Shown here piece after piece: positions 11,732-23,165 of a stretch of 64,000 bases of DNA. Made by a program: the position numbers and the translations under genes. Every line of letters begins with the position of its first letter. The stretch's first letter is position 1. The stretch comes from Jacaranda mimosifolia (lineage: Eukaryota > Streptophyta > Magnoliopsida > Lamiales > Bignoniaceae). Where the stretch lies: assembly GCA_018894105.1 (NCBI GenBank), contig CM032128.1, forward strand, positions 24,595,001 through 24,659,000, read 5' to 3'. The notes below the pieces were generated by a model. That model ran no database searches. It was given only the letters and a program-made list of their open reading frames with translations, and was not told where the DNA came from.

Positions 11732-12161
11732 ATGCCATCATCCTCAAGCTCGTCAGCTTCGATAAGGACCATTGAATGCTCATGTGGCTACAGATGCTTG
11801 GTGAAGACCTCATGGACTGACATGAAGCCTGGTAGAAGATTTGCAACCTGCCAAAGATATAGTGTGAGTTACATTTTTAGAATAGGATATAGGGTTTTCT
11901 AGTTTCAATTTTAAATTTTGATTGGGTCATTTTTTTTAGAGAAATGGTTGTGGCTTCTTTGAATGGGTCGATCCAACCATATGTGCAAAGGCTAAAAGCA
12001 TTATCTGAGGTCTCCTATGCAAAATCAACGAGTTGGAGGTTGAGAATGAAAAATTGAAGAGGCGTAGATGGAACTGGAGGTTGGCTTGCAAAGTTCTAAT
12101 ATTTAGGATTTTCACTGTAATGTTGTTGGTTGGGACCATTTTGGTAGACATTCTAATGTAA
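11732..12161 (+). pseudogene. GRF-type zinc-finger protein with C-terminal membrane helix, carried by the MULE
   Basis: Exon 1 starts at ATG 11732 and ends near 11873 at a GTGAGT donor. Exon 2 begins after a TTTTTTTAG acceptor at 11939. Together they give a serine-rich start, the GRF zinc-finger pattern (CSCG, then KTSW, PGRRFATCQRY, and across the junction GCGFFEWVD), a charged heptad-like segment around INELEVENEKLKRRR, and a hydrophobic C-terminal helix ending at TAA 12159-12161. A TGA interrupts exon 2 after SII; CGA to TGA is a plausible cause. Short GRF/coiled-coil/TM proteins are common in plant genomes and their function is poorly known. Its place inside the terminal repeats, opposite to the transposase, marks it as a passenger or accessory gene of the element. 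Confidence 0.75.
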
Positions 12162-12744
12162 TGGGTATTATGATGGTTTTTCTCTTTTTATTTTTATTTT
12201 TTTGGTTTTTTGTTTCTTTTGTGATGTTGAAATTCCAATGAATTTTTTATTGGGCAGTTGTTGTAATGGCTGCAATTTTCCCTTGTAATCTAATGCTGGA
12301 ATTTTTTCTAGAATATTAATGAAGATTTTTAGCTAATTTTGTCATCTTTGAATTGTTAATTTCGGAATTGTTTTCATAATTTTGTATGTTGCTGGTGAAA
12401 ATGCTAGTAGTCGTCACTTTCTTCTTAATTTTGTACGTCGTTGGTGGTGTTTAGTGGTATAAGGACATTAGATTTTCATAGGTTTTATATCATCTCATAA
12501 GGGTTGGTAAGTTAGAATCCTCTTATACTCCACACAACTAATTAAGAATGCTTAGAAGATTGCAACCACTCATAACAAGAGACAAACAAGGAACCAACAA
12601 AATGATCTTGAGAAACAACAAGAACACCAACAAGAAATCAGATTGTAACAAGAGACAAACCACAACAAGTTTCAAGAGTATAAAATTGTAACCAGTATCA
12701 ATATTCAATAAACTCACTCCAACAAGCAAAATACTTCATTCTTG

Positions 12745-15700
12745 TCATCTTCTACTTGTTTTTTCCCTTATTTCTTCTTCTTCCCATTCAAAGTATCCAT
12801 AACTTGTGTGAGGTTGCTGAGATGAACAACTCTTCTTTTTTCCTTGGTAAGTTGTGAGATTGCTTCTAGATTGTGACATTTGCAACTGTTGGTACATGGA
12901 TGGTCCAGGTACCTTAATTCGTTGCTTGTTCAAGAGAACTTTTGTTGGTTTCCTACACAATATAACCACAAACTTAGAGACAACTATTTTTGTATATTTA
13001 AAGAAATATTGAGTTATGAAATTTAAGTTTATAAATTGAATTTTATACCTTTTTCTTTCCTTCTGCTCTTGGAGATCTTCTACATACATTTGTCCCTTCA
13101 CCACCAAGTGTAACCTACAATTTTATTTTATTTTTGTTTTACTTAAAAAGACAACTACCAAAAGACCATATTTATAAATGTAGTATACCTTTGATGGACC
13201 CCTAGGAGATCTTGTTACACCACATCCTTGATTTGAAGAATCAATAGTGCTTTTGTGACCTATGAAGACAAATATGCCAAAAAATGCATTAACTACTACT
13301 TGACAGTGGCTTCAATTTATAGAATGATAAAGACAAAAAAAATACTATTAACATAAACTTGTCCTGCTTAGTTTGTGCACTGTCTTGCTGCTAACTTGAG
13401 GAGCTAACACTCCTTTTAACCTGTCAAACAACATATGACATAAAAAACAGCCACTAATTTATTGAAATAATGTATTGTAACTTGATATAACTAAAATATA
13501 ATTAAACTAAATATCAAACCTTTGATTGCCTGACAATAGCTTGAGAAGCTTGAGTAGGCAACAACTGTTCCATATCTTGGCATCAAGTGTCAAGTATGTA
13601 ATCAATTCATCCAAAGGATTTGTCTTCAATGAACACTTCCTCTGGTTGTGTCCAGTTTGCTTGCATAAACCACACTTCAGGCTTTTAGATCTCTTTTTCA
13701 CTGTAGTTGGCTGTTCCTCAATTGTGGGCCTTCCTCTGCCTATTTTCTTCCCCTTTTCCACAGGTTCCTCATGGCCACTTCTTCTTGCCTTTGTTGGCCA
13801 CCTTTTATCTTTTTGAACTTTGGAAGAAGTGAAGGTATATAAATGGTCTCTCCTCATAAATCTTGACCATTTATACCCATTATGGCACTTTCATAAACTC
13901 TTTTATAGCATGCAGTAGTATAGAAATCAGAGACAGAATTTAGGATCCTGCATTTGATTGCATAATGCACAGCAAGCATGAAGGCAAGGAATCCCTATCA
14001 AGTCCCATTTTCTACAACTGCAGCTCCATGTCTCCAAATCTACACAATATTGCCCTCTGTATATGTGTGTGATTTGGTATGTTTTATCATAAGATTTTCT
14101 TGGGATGCAATCTCCTATTTTCTTCACATTTTTATTCAAGATTTTCATGATGCTAGGGCATAGATCAACTTTCCAATTTTTGGCCTTATCTCAACTTTTT
14201 TGCAACCTAGACATCATGTACTCTCTTATCAACTTAAGTATTGTCAATATGTTCTTTTCTCTAGCATAAAGAATTGCACTATTGAAGGATTCACAAAAAA
14301 TATTCAAAATTACATCACATTTAGAGATTAGAACAAAGTGTGATTTACTCCATCGTGAAGGTGGTTTATCACTAAACCACTTTGCACCTGCAGGATCTAG
14401 GTTAGCCATTACTTGTATGTGCAACTTAAACTGGCCAATAGTTGTGTTATTAGCTGCTTTCCACATAATATCCTTAAAATCTAACCCCTTAAACCCAGCA
14501 TTTATGAAGTTCTTCCACATAAGCCTAACACAAAACTTATGTTTTGACCCTAGAAAACCTCATGAAAGGCTTGAATTAACCCTTTCTACTTGTCAGACAT
14601 AAAGGTAAATTCATGTGGCTTAATTATTTGAAGATCTTGTTTTAACAAAGTTAAAAACCAACCCCAAGTGTTTGCTACTTCCCTATTCACCACTGCATAT
14701 GCAACAGGATATGGTTTATTGTTGGGGTCAATCCCAACAATAGTAAGAAGGATTCCCTTGTGAGGGCCAGCATGTGACAACCATCTACATCCAAAATAGG
14801 CCTACAGCCAGCTAAGAGCCCAATTTTCAAAGCCCCAAAGCAACAATAAAAGTATCTAAAGGTGTTTTCCCCACTACTACCATCCATTCCTAAAATGATA
14901 GTTGACCCTGGGTTTATCCTTCTCAACTTAGCTGCATAATCCCAAAGTTTGGCATATTGAACTTTAAGATCACCCTCAATCATCTCAAGTGCCTTTTTCT
15001 TTGCTCTATAGGCTTGATGCCAAGAGACACCCACCCTAGCATCCATCTTTAGCTCCTGCCTAAACCTCTTAATTATTCTTTTTGGTTCAATTTTCATTTT
15101 GTTTACAAATCTCTCAGCAAGATAAGTGGATGTGACATTAGAAACATCATATGTAGGTTGGCATGTGTGTGAAGGAATATATATGTTAATTTGAAATGTT
15201 GACTCATCCTCCACCCTATAGGCATGTATCTTTCGACAACAACCCTTTGACTCACATTTGGCATAGACTATCTCTTTATCATTCCTTGTTATTTTGATGT
15301 TTCTCATACTTTGGATGGCTCCAGCATGAACAACCTTCCTAAAGTCAACATTGTTCCTAAATTTCATGCCTAACTCAAATTTAGGATTATGTTTTTGGTT
15401 ATAATTGAAGAAAGGTGCATTATGGGCATGTGTTCCAACATCTGAATCTAAATTACTGTCTAAGGGAATATCACTGTCTCCTATAATCTCATCTTCACTC
15501 TCATTCTTACCCACATTTTCTTCTCCTTCCCTATCCCTATCATTCAACTGCCCCCTCAATCCCAACCCATTCATCATGAGTAATAAAAGAATCAAATAAT
15601 AGATCATCATCTACCCCATCACTCTCAGCCTCAAAAACATACAAAGGGTCACTACCACTACAACTGTTGTCTTCATTAGCACTAGAAGTTTGAGGTAAAC

Positions 15701-16331
15701 TGATTGTCTGAAAACAACTCCCCAACCACCCACTTCGGTTATTAAGCTGTGTTTGTATTTGAGTTTGGGTTTGAGATTGTGTTTGTGACTATGTTTGGGA
15801 CTGAATGTGTGTTTGGGCTTAGGACTGTGTTTGTGCTTGTGATTGGGAATGTGTTTGCCTTTGAGTTTGGGATTGGGTTTGGATTTGGACTTGACTATGT
15901 CTTTGGGATTAGGATTTGACTTTTGTTTGAGACTATGATTAGGATTGGGATGATCCATGAGGTTGAAAATTTGTTTCTACATAAATCTTTACCTCATGAT
16001 ATTTAGCACAAGTTTCACCAATTTTTTTTAGTTCTAAATCATCAATAATAACCTTGAATGAACCATCAATTTTATGAAAGAACTTCCTAGGGTTTTTCGA
16101 GTTGACCCTATCACAAAGGCAATTTAAACTGCTAAAATTTAGGATATCTAAGAGGAAGTTATCAAACTTAGCAATTTTTCCATTTTTGTACACACAGGGG
16201 GGGGGGGACAAAATCACAAATACCACCATAAATAAACACATTGTAATTTTCCCAAAACCTAGCTTTGCATTCACAAAAAAAAAAATAAAAAAATAAAAAA
16301 TAAAAATAAGAACATTCACATGGGAACACAA
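12745..16331 (-). pseudogene. MuDR-family MULE transposase, broken
   Basis: Successive minus-strand frames give the expected order of a plant MULE transposase. They are: a PB1-like N-terminal segment (16331-15939); a lysine/proline/asparagine-rich repetitive linker (15958-15611); the DNA-binding and first catalytic part ending in VDGCH (15610 to about 14790); LLTIVGID...PVAYAVV and MSDK (14780-14586); the segment with the catalytic E in CESFN (14520-14191); a SWIM zinc finger with CSC...PCLH (14148-13927); a CCHC knuckle (CGLCKQTGHNQRKC, 13857-13507); and a C-terminal tail (13107-12745). All three DDE acidic residues can be seen, but in different frames. Breaks include a frameshift near 14780, a TAG directly after MSDK, and further stops near 14520, 14190 and 13927. 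It cannot produce an intact transposase. Confidence 0.85.
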
Positions 16332-16733
16332 ATCGTAACCCTCCTAACATGCAGATATTACTTGCCTTTTCTACTCAGATAGAAACCAAAAAAGTGGCAG
16401 ATTGCAGCATTCATAAATCACTATTTTAAATTGACAATGTGATATGAAGATCCACATGCATATTCTAAGAGTTCACTCAGTAAACAGTCACCAACATTCA
16501 ACAGTAAAAAAAACTTAAAAATTAACTCGGGCACCAGTAAAAGCAAGAAACAACAAATTATGATAACTTTAAACTAGAACAATGGTAAAAGTGGTCCCTC
16601 ATACAAAATAAACAGATAAACAACAACAGACACAAAAGTGTAGCTTTCTCTCAAGAAACGATTTGTGGTCCCATGAATCTTAAACAAAATCTTAAATAGT
16701 AAAAAAAAAGGTTATTTAAACATGTACTGTATC

Positions 16734-18001
16734 TAGGGGTGGGCGGGGGTTGGGTACCCCCCCTTGGGGGTACCCGCAGTTCGGGTACCCGAGGCCTTGG
16801 GTATCAAAAATTGATACCCGAGTCCCGACCCCCATTTGATGGGGGTACCCCATCGGGTACCCCCTTAGGGTCTAATATGTATTTTTTCTTTTTTTTAGTT
16901 GTGAAAGTGTGGTAATCCATAAACCCCCAACTAATTTTTTAGCTACAAACTTTCACCTTACTTGTCATTGTTGTCAAGATATGTTTCTAAAATATCTAGT
17001 TATATTTTTGACCAACACTTGTTAATTTGTCAAACTAACATCTGATTGAGTATGATAATTTAGCTAATTCTAGTTTCTTAAAGTGGATATGTTCTTAGAA
17101 AAGAAAAGGAAAAGAACCAACTCTAGATGAAAATCTATTGAATTCCAAAGGCTACAGGCCGACAACTTTTTAATTTGGAATAGAAATGGAGATCTTCAAA
17201 GGCTTCCATTAATGTGTGAATGGGTCTATAATTGTGGACTTGTGAGTTGTGAGTTGTGGCCATAAAGATTATTCAAAATCCTCAACTCCAATCGAACACA
17301 ATTGGTTGCTATTTATATACCCAAATAAACTTCAAACTTGCTATTTAAATACTTTTAAATATGAAAAAAGGCACAAACTTATAAATTCTTCCGTGAAAAC
17401 CGAAGCCAAACTGCCGACTGCCGAGACTTGAAATTTTTTCCCCCTCCCTTGCTCACTGCTGCTGCTGCCAAGACACACGCTGCTGGTTTGGAGGAGAAGT
17501 TTTTTTTTTTCCCCAGCTTTGGAGAGTTAGTTCCTTATTATTAACATGGATTTTGGGCCATTTTTCCCCCTATTTTATTGTCCAATTATCTAGTAAGTTA
17601 GTCTTGGTCTTGGACTCTTGGTAATGGACTAACAAATCACAAATGGGCTAGGTTAATTATTTAAATTGCTATTCTAATTTAGGTTGGGCTTGGGCTTTAT
17701 AATTATTTTTTAGGCTTATTTAGAAAGAGGCTACCTAAAATCCAAAATAATAGTGGCCCAAAGGCCAAAACACCTTATATATATATAATACATAAAAATA
17801 TATTTTTTAAAAAAATATTTTCGGGTACCCGATCGGGTGTCGGGTACCCTAACTCAATACCCGATACCCGACCCCCAAATTTTCGAGTACCCGAATAAAT
17901 ACCCGATCGGGTATTGCAACAAAAAATACCCGACCCGAACGGGAAATACCCGATCGGGTCGGGTTGGGTACCCCCAAACCCGAATCCGAATCCCACCCCT
18001 A
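16734..18001. mobile_element. Non-autonomous hAT-type element nested in the MULE
   Basis: Starts TAGGGGTGGG and ends CCCACCCCTA, a perfect 10-bp terminal inverted repeat. It is flanked by 8-bp direct repeats ACTGTATC (16726-16733) and ACTATATC (18002-18009), with one mismatch. Length 1268 bp. Subterminal regions (16741-16870 and 17821-17990) are packed with GGGTACCC and CCCGATCGGG palindromic units. The 8-bp duplication size and the TAGGGGTGG-type end fit the hAT superfamily. The centre has no transposase. Gly- and Pro-rich reading frames around 17775-18105 are translations of the subterminal repeats. Confidence 0.88.
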
Positions 18002-18480
18002 ACTATATCTAGGAGGTGGCAAGTGAATATCTTTGAGTGGATGCTCCCGCATTTTCTCCACAACTCCACAACCACGAATGAATGATAGCGATAACAAGTG
18101 TTCATTTCTTTTAGGGTTTTTGCTTTAAAAGTATAATTATATTTTTTATATTTTATGCTTAGATTTAGGGTTTTTTAGGTTAAGTCTGGTGATTTCTTGG
18201 TGAGAAGTGGAGATTTCTTGGTGCCATTTCTGAAGAGATTTGGGGGCTAGGGTTTTCTTCTATCGCTAAATGATTTTCTTTTTCTGTTGAAACGTATTTT
18301 GATTTTGTGTTCAATTCATGTTTATTTTGACTTCTTTTTCCTTACAATTATCGTTTTTTTCATGTTTACTTTTAGTGTTTTTAGTTTTTTGGGTTTTTTA
18401 GTTTTATTGCTTTTTATTATATAAATTTTAAAAATTTAAACATACTGATAGTTCTTTTAGTTTTTTTGGTAGCTTTTTTC

Positions 18481-18730
18481 TAATTTGACGTGGCATTCAC
18501 ATCTAAGTGATGTGGACTCTACATGCCACATGGCGTAAAACGTCCAAAATTGTAGCCTGATTGTTGGTGACTGGACAGTAGGCGCTCTCAATTTGAAATT
18601 AATAAGCCCAAAGGACTGAAATTGCAAAAAAGTACCAAATGTGCTAAACCCAAATTACAATGGACTAAAATCGAAATAGGTCATAGTTGGTGAATTAAAT
18701 TTACAATTTTCCCAACTGAACTTTGAAGAC
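18481..18730 (-). repeat. MULE right terminal inverted repeat
   Basis: Inverted partner of the left terminal repeat. It lies upstream of the minus-strand transposase, so it would carry that gene's promoter. Confidence 0.85.
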
Positions 18731-18785
18731 TAAAATTGCATTTTGCCCTTATTACAGATCAAGAAATATTCTCTTCTTAAAAGTG

Positions 18786-18788
<3 letters not shown>

Positions 18789-18818
<30 letters not shown>
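18789..18818. repeat. (AT)n microsatellite
   Basis: About fifteen uninterrupted AT dinucleotides just outside the MULE right end. Confidence 0.95.
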
Positions 18819-18820
<2 letters not shown>

Positions 18821-19170
18821 CTTTTAGATGTAAGAGAACACGAAGTAGAAAGTGATTAAAATTAAAAAGCATGCAAAAATAAATAAAATGTAGTAATTAA
18901 TACATATTAATAATCAAGTATAATACTAAAATTAATTCAAATTCTCAACTTAAAGAGTGAAATTTTGAAAAGAAAAAAGAAAAAGAAATAAGAAACATTA
19001 ATAATGCCTAGTAAAAATCTCAATGACATGTCAGCCTAAGAATTTCCTCAAGGAAGATCATTTAGATCGAAATTACACGCTATTCTAGGCTTCTAATTAA
19101 TTTCCTTTCAACATTTATTATTTCTTCTGTGTCATCCACCACAGTCATCATGGCCTTCCTTATTTTTTTT

Positions 19171-19898
19171 TTATAAATTTTTTATACCCTTTGCACTACC
19201 ATTTTTCACATTTAGAATCCTTGATGTAAAGTGGAAAGCCAATTGATAGATTAAGAGAGTGAAAAATTGAAATTGATTATGGAAAGAAATGTTTTTTAAC
19301 AAGATAATGCTACGGCGCCTAAGAATGTAAAAGGACTCAATTTTCAGTATGCCACTTAAAATCAATGTGAATTCATATGCATGATCTGCAATGCTCCAGT
19401 CGAATTTCTCCTTCCTTGATCGTATCTCTAACAAAATTATATTTAATTGCAATATGCTTCTTTCGGTTTGTTTAGTTGACATGTCTTCCATTATCCTTCA
19501 GAAGTCAGAACCAAATGGCTCAAGGAGTTGCGTGCTTTGGATGCATCAACATATATACTCTGCCTCAGCGGAAATTGTGCTGTTATCTTCTGCTTTTTTG
19601 ATGGGGAAAACAACTACCTAAACCAAAAGTGAAAAGACCAATGGACAAAATATAACCCTATGTACTCTTCATGTCATCAAAACATCCACTCCAGTACTCA
19701 TTGTCAAAATAACCAGTGACAGTGAGTTTCATGCAAGTACCTTAGAACTCTTTTAGCAGCTAGCACTAAGATGACAATTTTGAGATGATTCATGAAACGA
19801 GAGAGTAAGTCAGTTCCAAATATGATCAAGTGGCTGTTAAATACGAAAGGCGCCGCCCAACTATATATATGGTTTTGCAACCCTCCATTCCAACTCAT
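19171..19898 (-). pseudogene. Ty1-copia RT end and RNase H remnant
   Basis: On the minus strand, 19898-19704 contains a stretch matching the copia RT/RNase H junction (LLSRFMN...LAAKRVLRYLHET). It is followed in shifting frames by VTGYFDNEYWSGCFDDMKST, an in-frame stop, then GYI, a degenerate form of the copia RNase H start. Further stops and shifts run through 19650-19400. No LTRs are attached. The fragment is old. Confidence 0.7.
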
Positions 19899-21283
19899 TT
19901 TAGCATTAAAAAGTGCAACTTAAATAGTGTTATAGTGGCAATTTTATATTTAATGGCATTTTTAAAAAGTGTCACTTATACCGGTGCAGCTAAAGGTATA
20001 AATGTCATTAATTTACCTCTATTGTGACATTGAAAAAAATGCAACAAAAAATGTATTAGATGGTACCTTAAAATGCCACAAAAATTGCATTACATAAGAA
20101 GCCAAAGTTCCTTTAAAAATATTTTTAAATGGCATGCATGCTAATAAGCCTAATATAACATTAAAAATATATGTAGTAATATATTAAAACACCACCGAAA
20201 TTTCTTTAAATAACAAGGTAATACGTCACAAAAAGAACAATAAATGACATATTAAAATGTCAAAAAAAAAAAACATTTAAATGACATGCTAATGTACCAT
20301 AAAAAATGCATATAGTGATGTCAAAATACCACAAAAAATTCCTTTAGATGGCATACTAACATGCATATAGTGACATCTTAATCTACTTCCAGGAGCCCAT
20401 ATATGAGACTCCGACATGCTCCAATTGCTTTGTATAAAACTCGAATCTATGATATTTAATTTACTTGGAAATATATGAGTTTATCATCAAGCTACCCTCC
20501 AAATGTTCATTATAAATATTCAAAAATATTATTATATTTTTATACTTTAAAAGCATATTTTCTCAATTATTCAAATATATGCTCGAAATTATTACATTAA
20601 ATAATACATTTGAAAAAGTGCGAGACATTAAATTTAGAGATGCAAAATATTCAAAAAAAAAAAAAAAAAAATTGTGTAGTTGAGGAGATAAATGGACAAA
20701 AACTTAAATTTTTTATACTTTTTAAAAAATATGGTTAATTTAGTTGATACATTAAAATTATATTAAATAGTTCATCTAATCAATGCATTATGATGAGATA
20801 TAAATTTATAAATTCTACAGTTATTAATAACTACATATACTTTATGTATGTTTGTGTGATATTTATTTCATGTCACACCATAACTAAATTGAGAGATATA
20901 TTTTTTACTTAAATGGTTTTAACATATAATTGTGTTAGTAATTTCAACAAAATTATGTTTTTATAATATTTTTAATTAATTACCTCCAAGTATTATATTA
21001 TATTATTTTTTATTACTATCATTATGTTAGTTAATGTGTCACTATACTATAAAACAACATTAAATCAAACGCTCACTAAATAATTTGTGGTATCTTTTAC
21101 AAATGACACCATAAATAAATATGGGGCTAAAATATTTTTACCTCCTGTGAAATGTGAAATGGGCGATTTACCTCCATATGACAAAAAAAAGTTGAAATGC
21201 CGTCTTATGTTTTTAAATTGTGGCTCATTGGCCCCTTTCGTCCATTTGAGTTGAATTTTACATTGAATGGACGAAAATACCCT

Positions 21284-21315
<32 letters not shown>

Positions 21316-23165
21316 ATTATTTTATATCTTTCTATTTTTCTTTTTCTTTTATTTAATATAAATTAAATAATTTTATATTTATAAAATACATAAGATATTT
21401 ATATAAAATAAATACTATCTAATATTTATAAAATTATATGTACATGCATATGTATAAAATTATATACATATAAAAAATTATATATGCATAACATATATAT
21501 GTATATAAAATTATTTATAACATATCTATATGCATATATATAAAACATATATTTCCTTTTCTTTTGTTTAATCTAAAATTAAATAGTTTTATATTTATGA
21601 AATATATATATGACATAATTATATAAATTAAATACTATTTAATATTTATACAATTATATATACATAAATATATTAAAAAAATCATCAAAACTAAATAATT
21701 TAGTATTTATAAAATACATGACATATTTATATATATTATATACTATTTATTATTTATAAAATTATATATAAACATATATGCATATAAAATTATTTGTAAC
21801 ATATTTATATTCATACTGAAAAGTGGCCAGATTTGGCTCGGTCAAGATCTAGCCAAGTCCAACGAACAGCCGCTGTGGCCATCTGTCCGTTCTTTTTTTT
21901 GTTTTTTCCCCCTTTGATACACACTTGCTGTCGGCCATTGGCGCTGGAGACTGCTGCTGCCGGTGGCCATTGAAAGGATTTGGCTGGGCCGGCCAAACTT
22001 GGTTCACATGGTTGCCATGGCAGCCAATGCATATATATATATAATATTATTTTATAATAAACATTATATAATATTAATAAATATATTATAATGTATATAT
22101 ATATAATATGTTGTATATATATGTATATAAATGTATAAATATTTTATATATATATTTTTATAAATATTAATTGTTATTCAATTTGGGTAGTTCATTCAAA
22201 CAAGAAGATCCAATGGTTGATGCAATAAGGCATAATAGTCATTTCATATATAAAAAATCAGAACCACTTGCATAAAATGACGCGTGCTAAACACTTATGG
22301 TCTCACAGGGGTTTCTCACTACTTTTTCAAAAATACGTGGTGGTTTTTGGCCTTTTTTTTTACAGAGGAGTGAACCGCTATTTTCGTATTTTATGGGGGG
22401 TTAGATTAAATTTTCCCAATAAATATGAGTAGTATTTTTTAAGAAAAAAATTAGTGGCACTACTTAAATCCCTGCAAATATATTTATGTTGGTATTTTCA
22501 ATCAAATATCACTATTTCTTTTGTAACTTAAGCCACTAAATAGTATATTACTATGATAATTTTCAATAATTACCACCATATTACTCTTCTGTGCCATTAC
22601 ACTACTGAATGTCACAAGTTAGTGGCACTAAATATTTTATGGCATTTTTTCTAAATGACACCCTAAATAAATATGAGTAGTATTTTTTTTTTTTAATAGT
22701 GGTACTAGTTAAATGCCTACAAATTACATTTTTGTTCGCATTTTTAATCAAATGCAACTATTTTATATGTCATCTAATAATCAAATGCCACTAAATATTT
22801 TACTATGGTGACATTTTTCTGACTATTACTATATTACTTTTGTGTGTCATTACTTTATAGATGCCACTAAGTTAGTACTACTAAATACTTTATGACATTT
22901 TTTTTCAAACGACACTATAACTACATATTAGTGGCATTTTTCTAAAAGAAAAATAGTGACACTAGTTAAATGTCTTTGAAATACATTTATCTTGGCATTT
23001 TTAATTGAATGTCACTATTTTATTTATCATTTAATAATCAAATGCCACCAAATATTAAGTTACAGTGGCATTCTTGTACAACTATTAACATAATACTTTT
23101 CTGTGTCATTAAATTATAAAATGCCACCAAGATGGTGCCACCAAATGCTAATTTTCTTGTTTCTC
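19875..23165. mobile_element. Non-autonomous CACTA element, copy 1 (split by a nested insertion at 21124-22417)
   Basis: Without the nested insertion this is about 2 kb and collinear with 56473-58450. Shared landmarks are TAGCATTAAA at the left, GCTAAAGGTATAAATGTCATTAA, TATATGAGACTCC, and then many AGTGGCACTA, AATGCCACTAA and GGCATTTTTAATCAAATG repeats on the right. The intact right end in copy 2 reads CACTATAAGAAAA on the minus strand, which assigns the family to CACTA. In copy 1 both ends are degraded: the left is blurred near 19875, and the right stops near 23160 where copia gag sequence begins. No coding sequence. Confidence 0.7.
21124..22417. mobile_element. Nested 1.29-kb insertion, probable Mutator-like MITE, with 10-bp target duplication
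   Basis: Flanked by perfect direct repeats AATAAATATG at 21114-21123 and 22418-22427. The related CACTA copy near 57743-57760 has the uninterrupted sequence, a natural empty site. The ends are weakly inverted: GGGGCTAAAATATTTTTACC at the left against GGGAAAATTTAATCTAACC read from the right. A 10-bp duplication and GGG..CCC ends suggest Mutator-like. The interior is AT-rich with many TATATA runs, a (CA)n tract at 21283-21307, and a GC-richer island (about 21815-22030) of unlike composition. It has no transposase. Confidence 0.8.

Larger units (their letters stand above)
11281..18730 (-). mobile_element. Mutator-like element (MULE) with long terminal inverted repeats
   Basis: The sequence at 11281-11562 is the inverted complement of 18481-18730 over about 250-280 bp. 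Matching blocks include TTGGGAAAATTG, ACCTATTTCGAT-like, TTTAGCACATTTGGTAC, CAGTCACCAACAATC and TTTTACGCCATGTGGCAT. Between them lie a MuDR-type transposase (minus strand, decayed) and a GRF zinc-finger frame (plus strand). The exact termini and the expected 9-11-bp target duplication could not be fixed because the outermost bases diverge. Transposase breaks and a nested hAT-type insertion show that the element is inactive. Confidence 0.85.

Noticed and set aside
17775..18105. Gly-rich reading frames on both strands
   Set aside because: They are translations of the GGGTACCC/CCCGATCGGG subterminal repeats of the hAT-type element.
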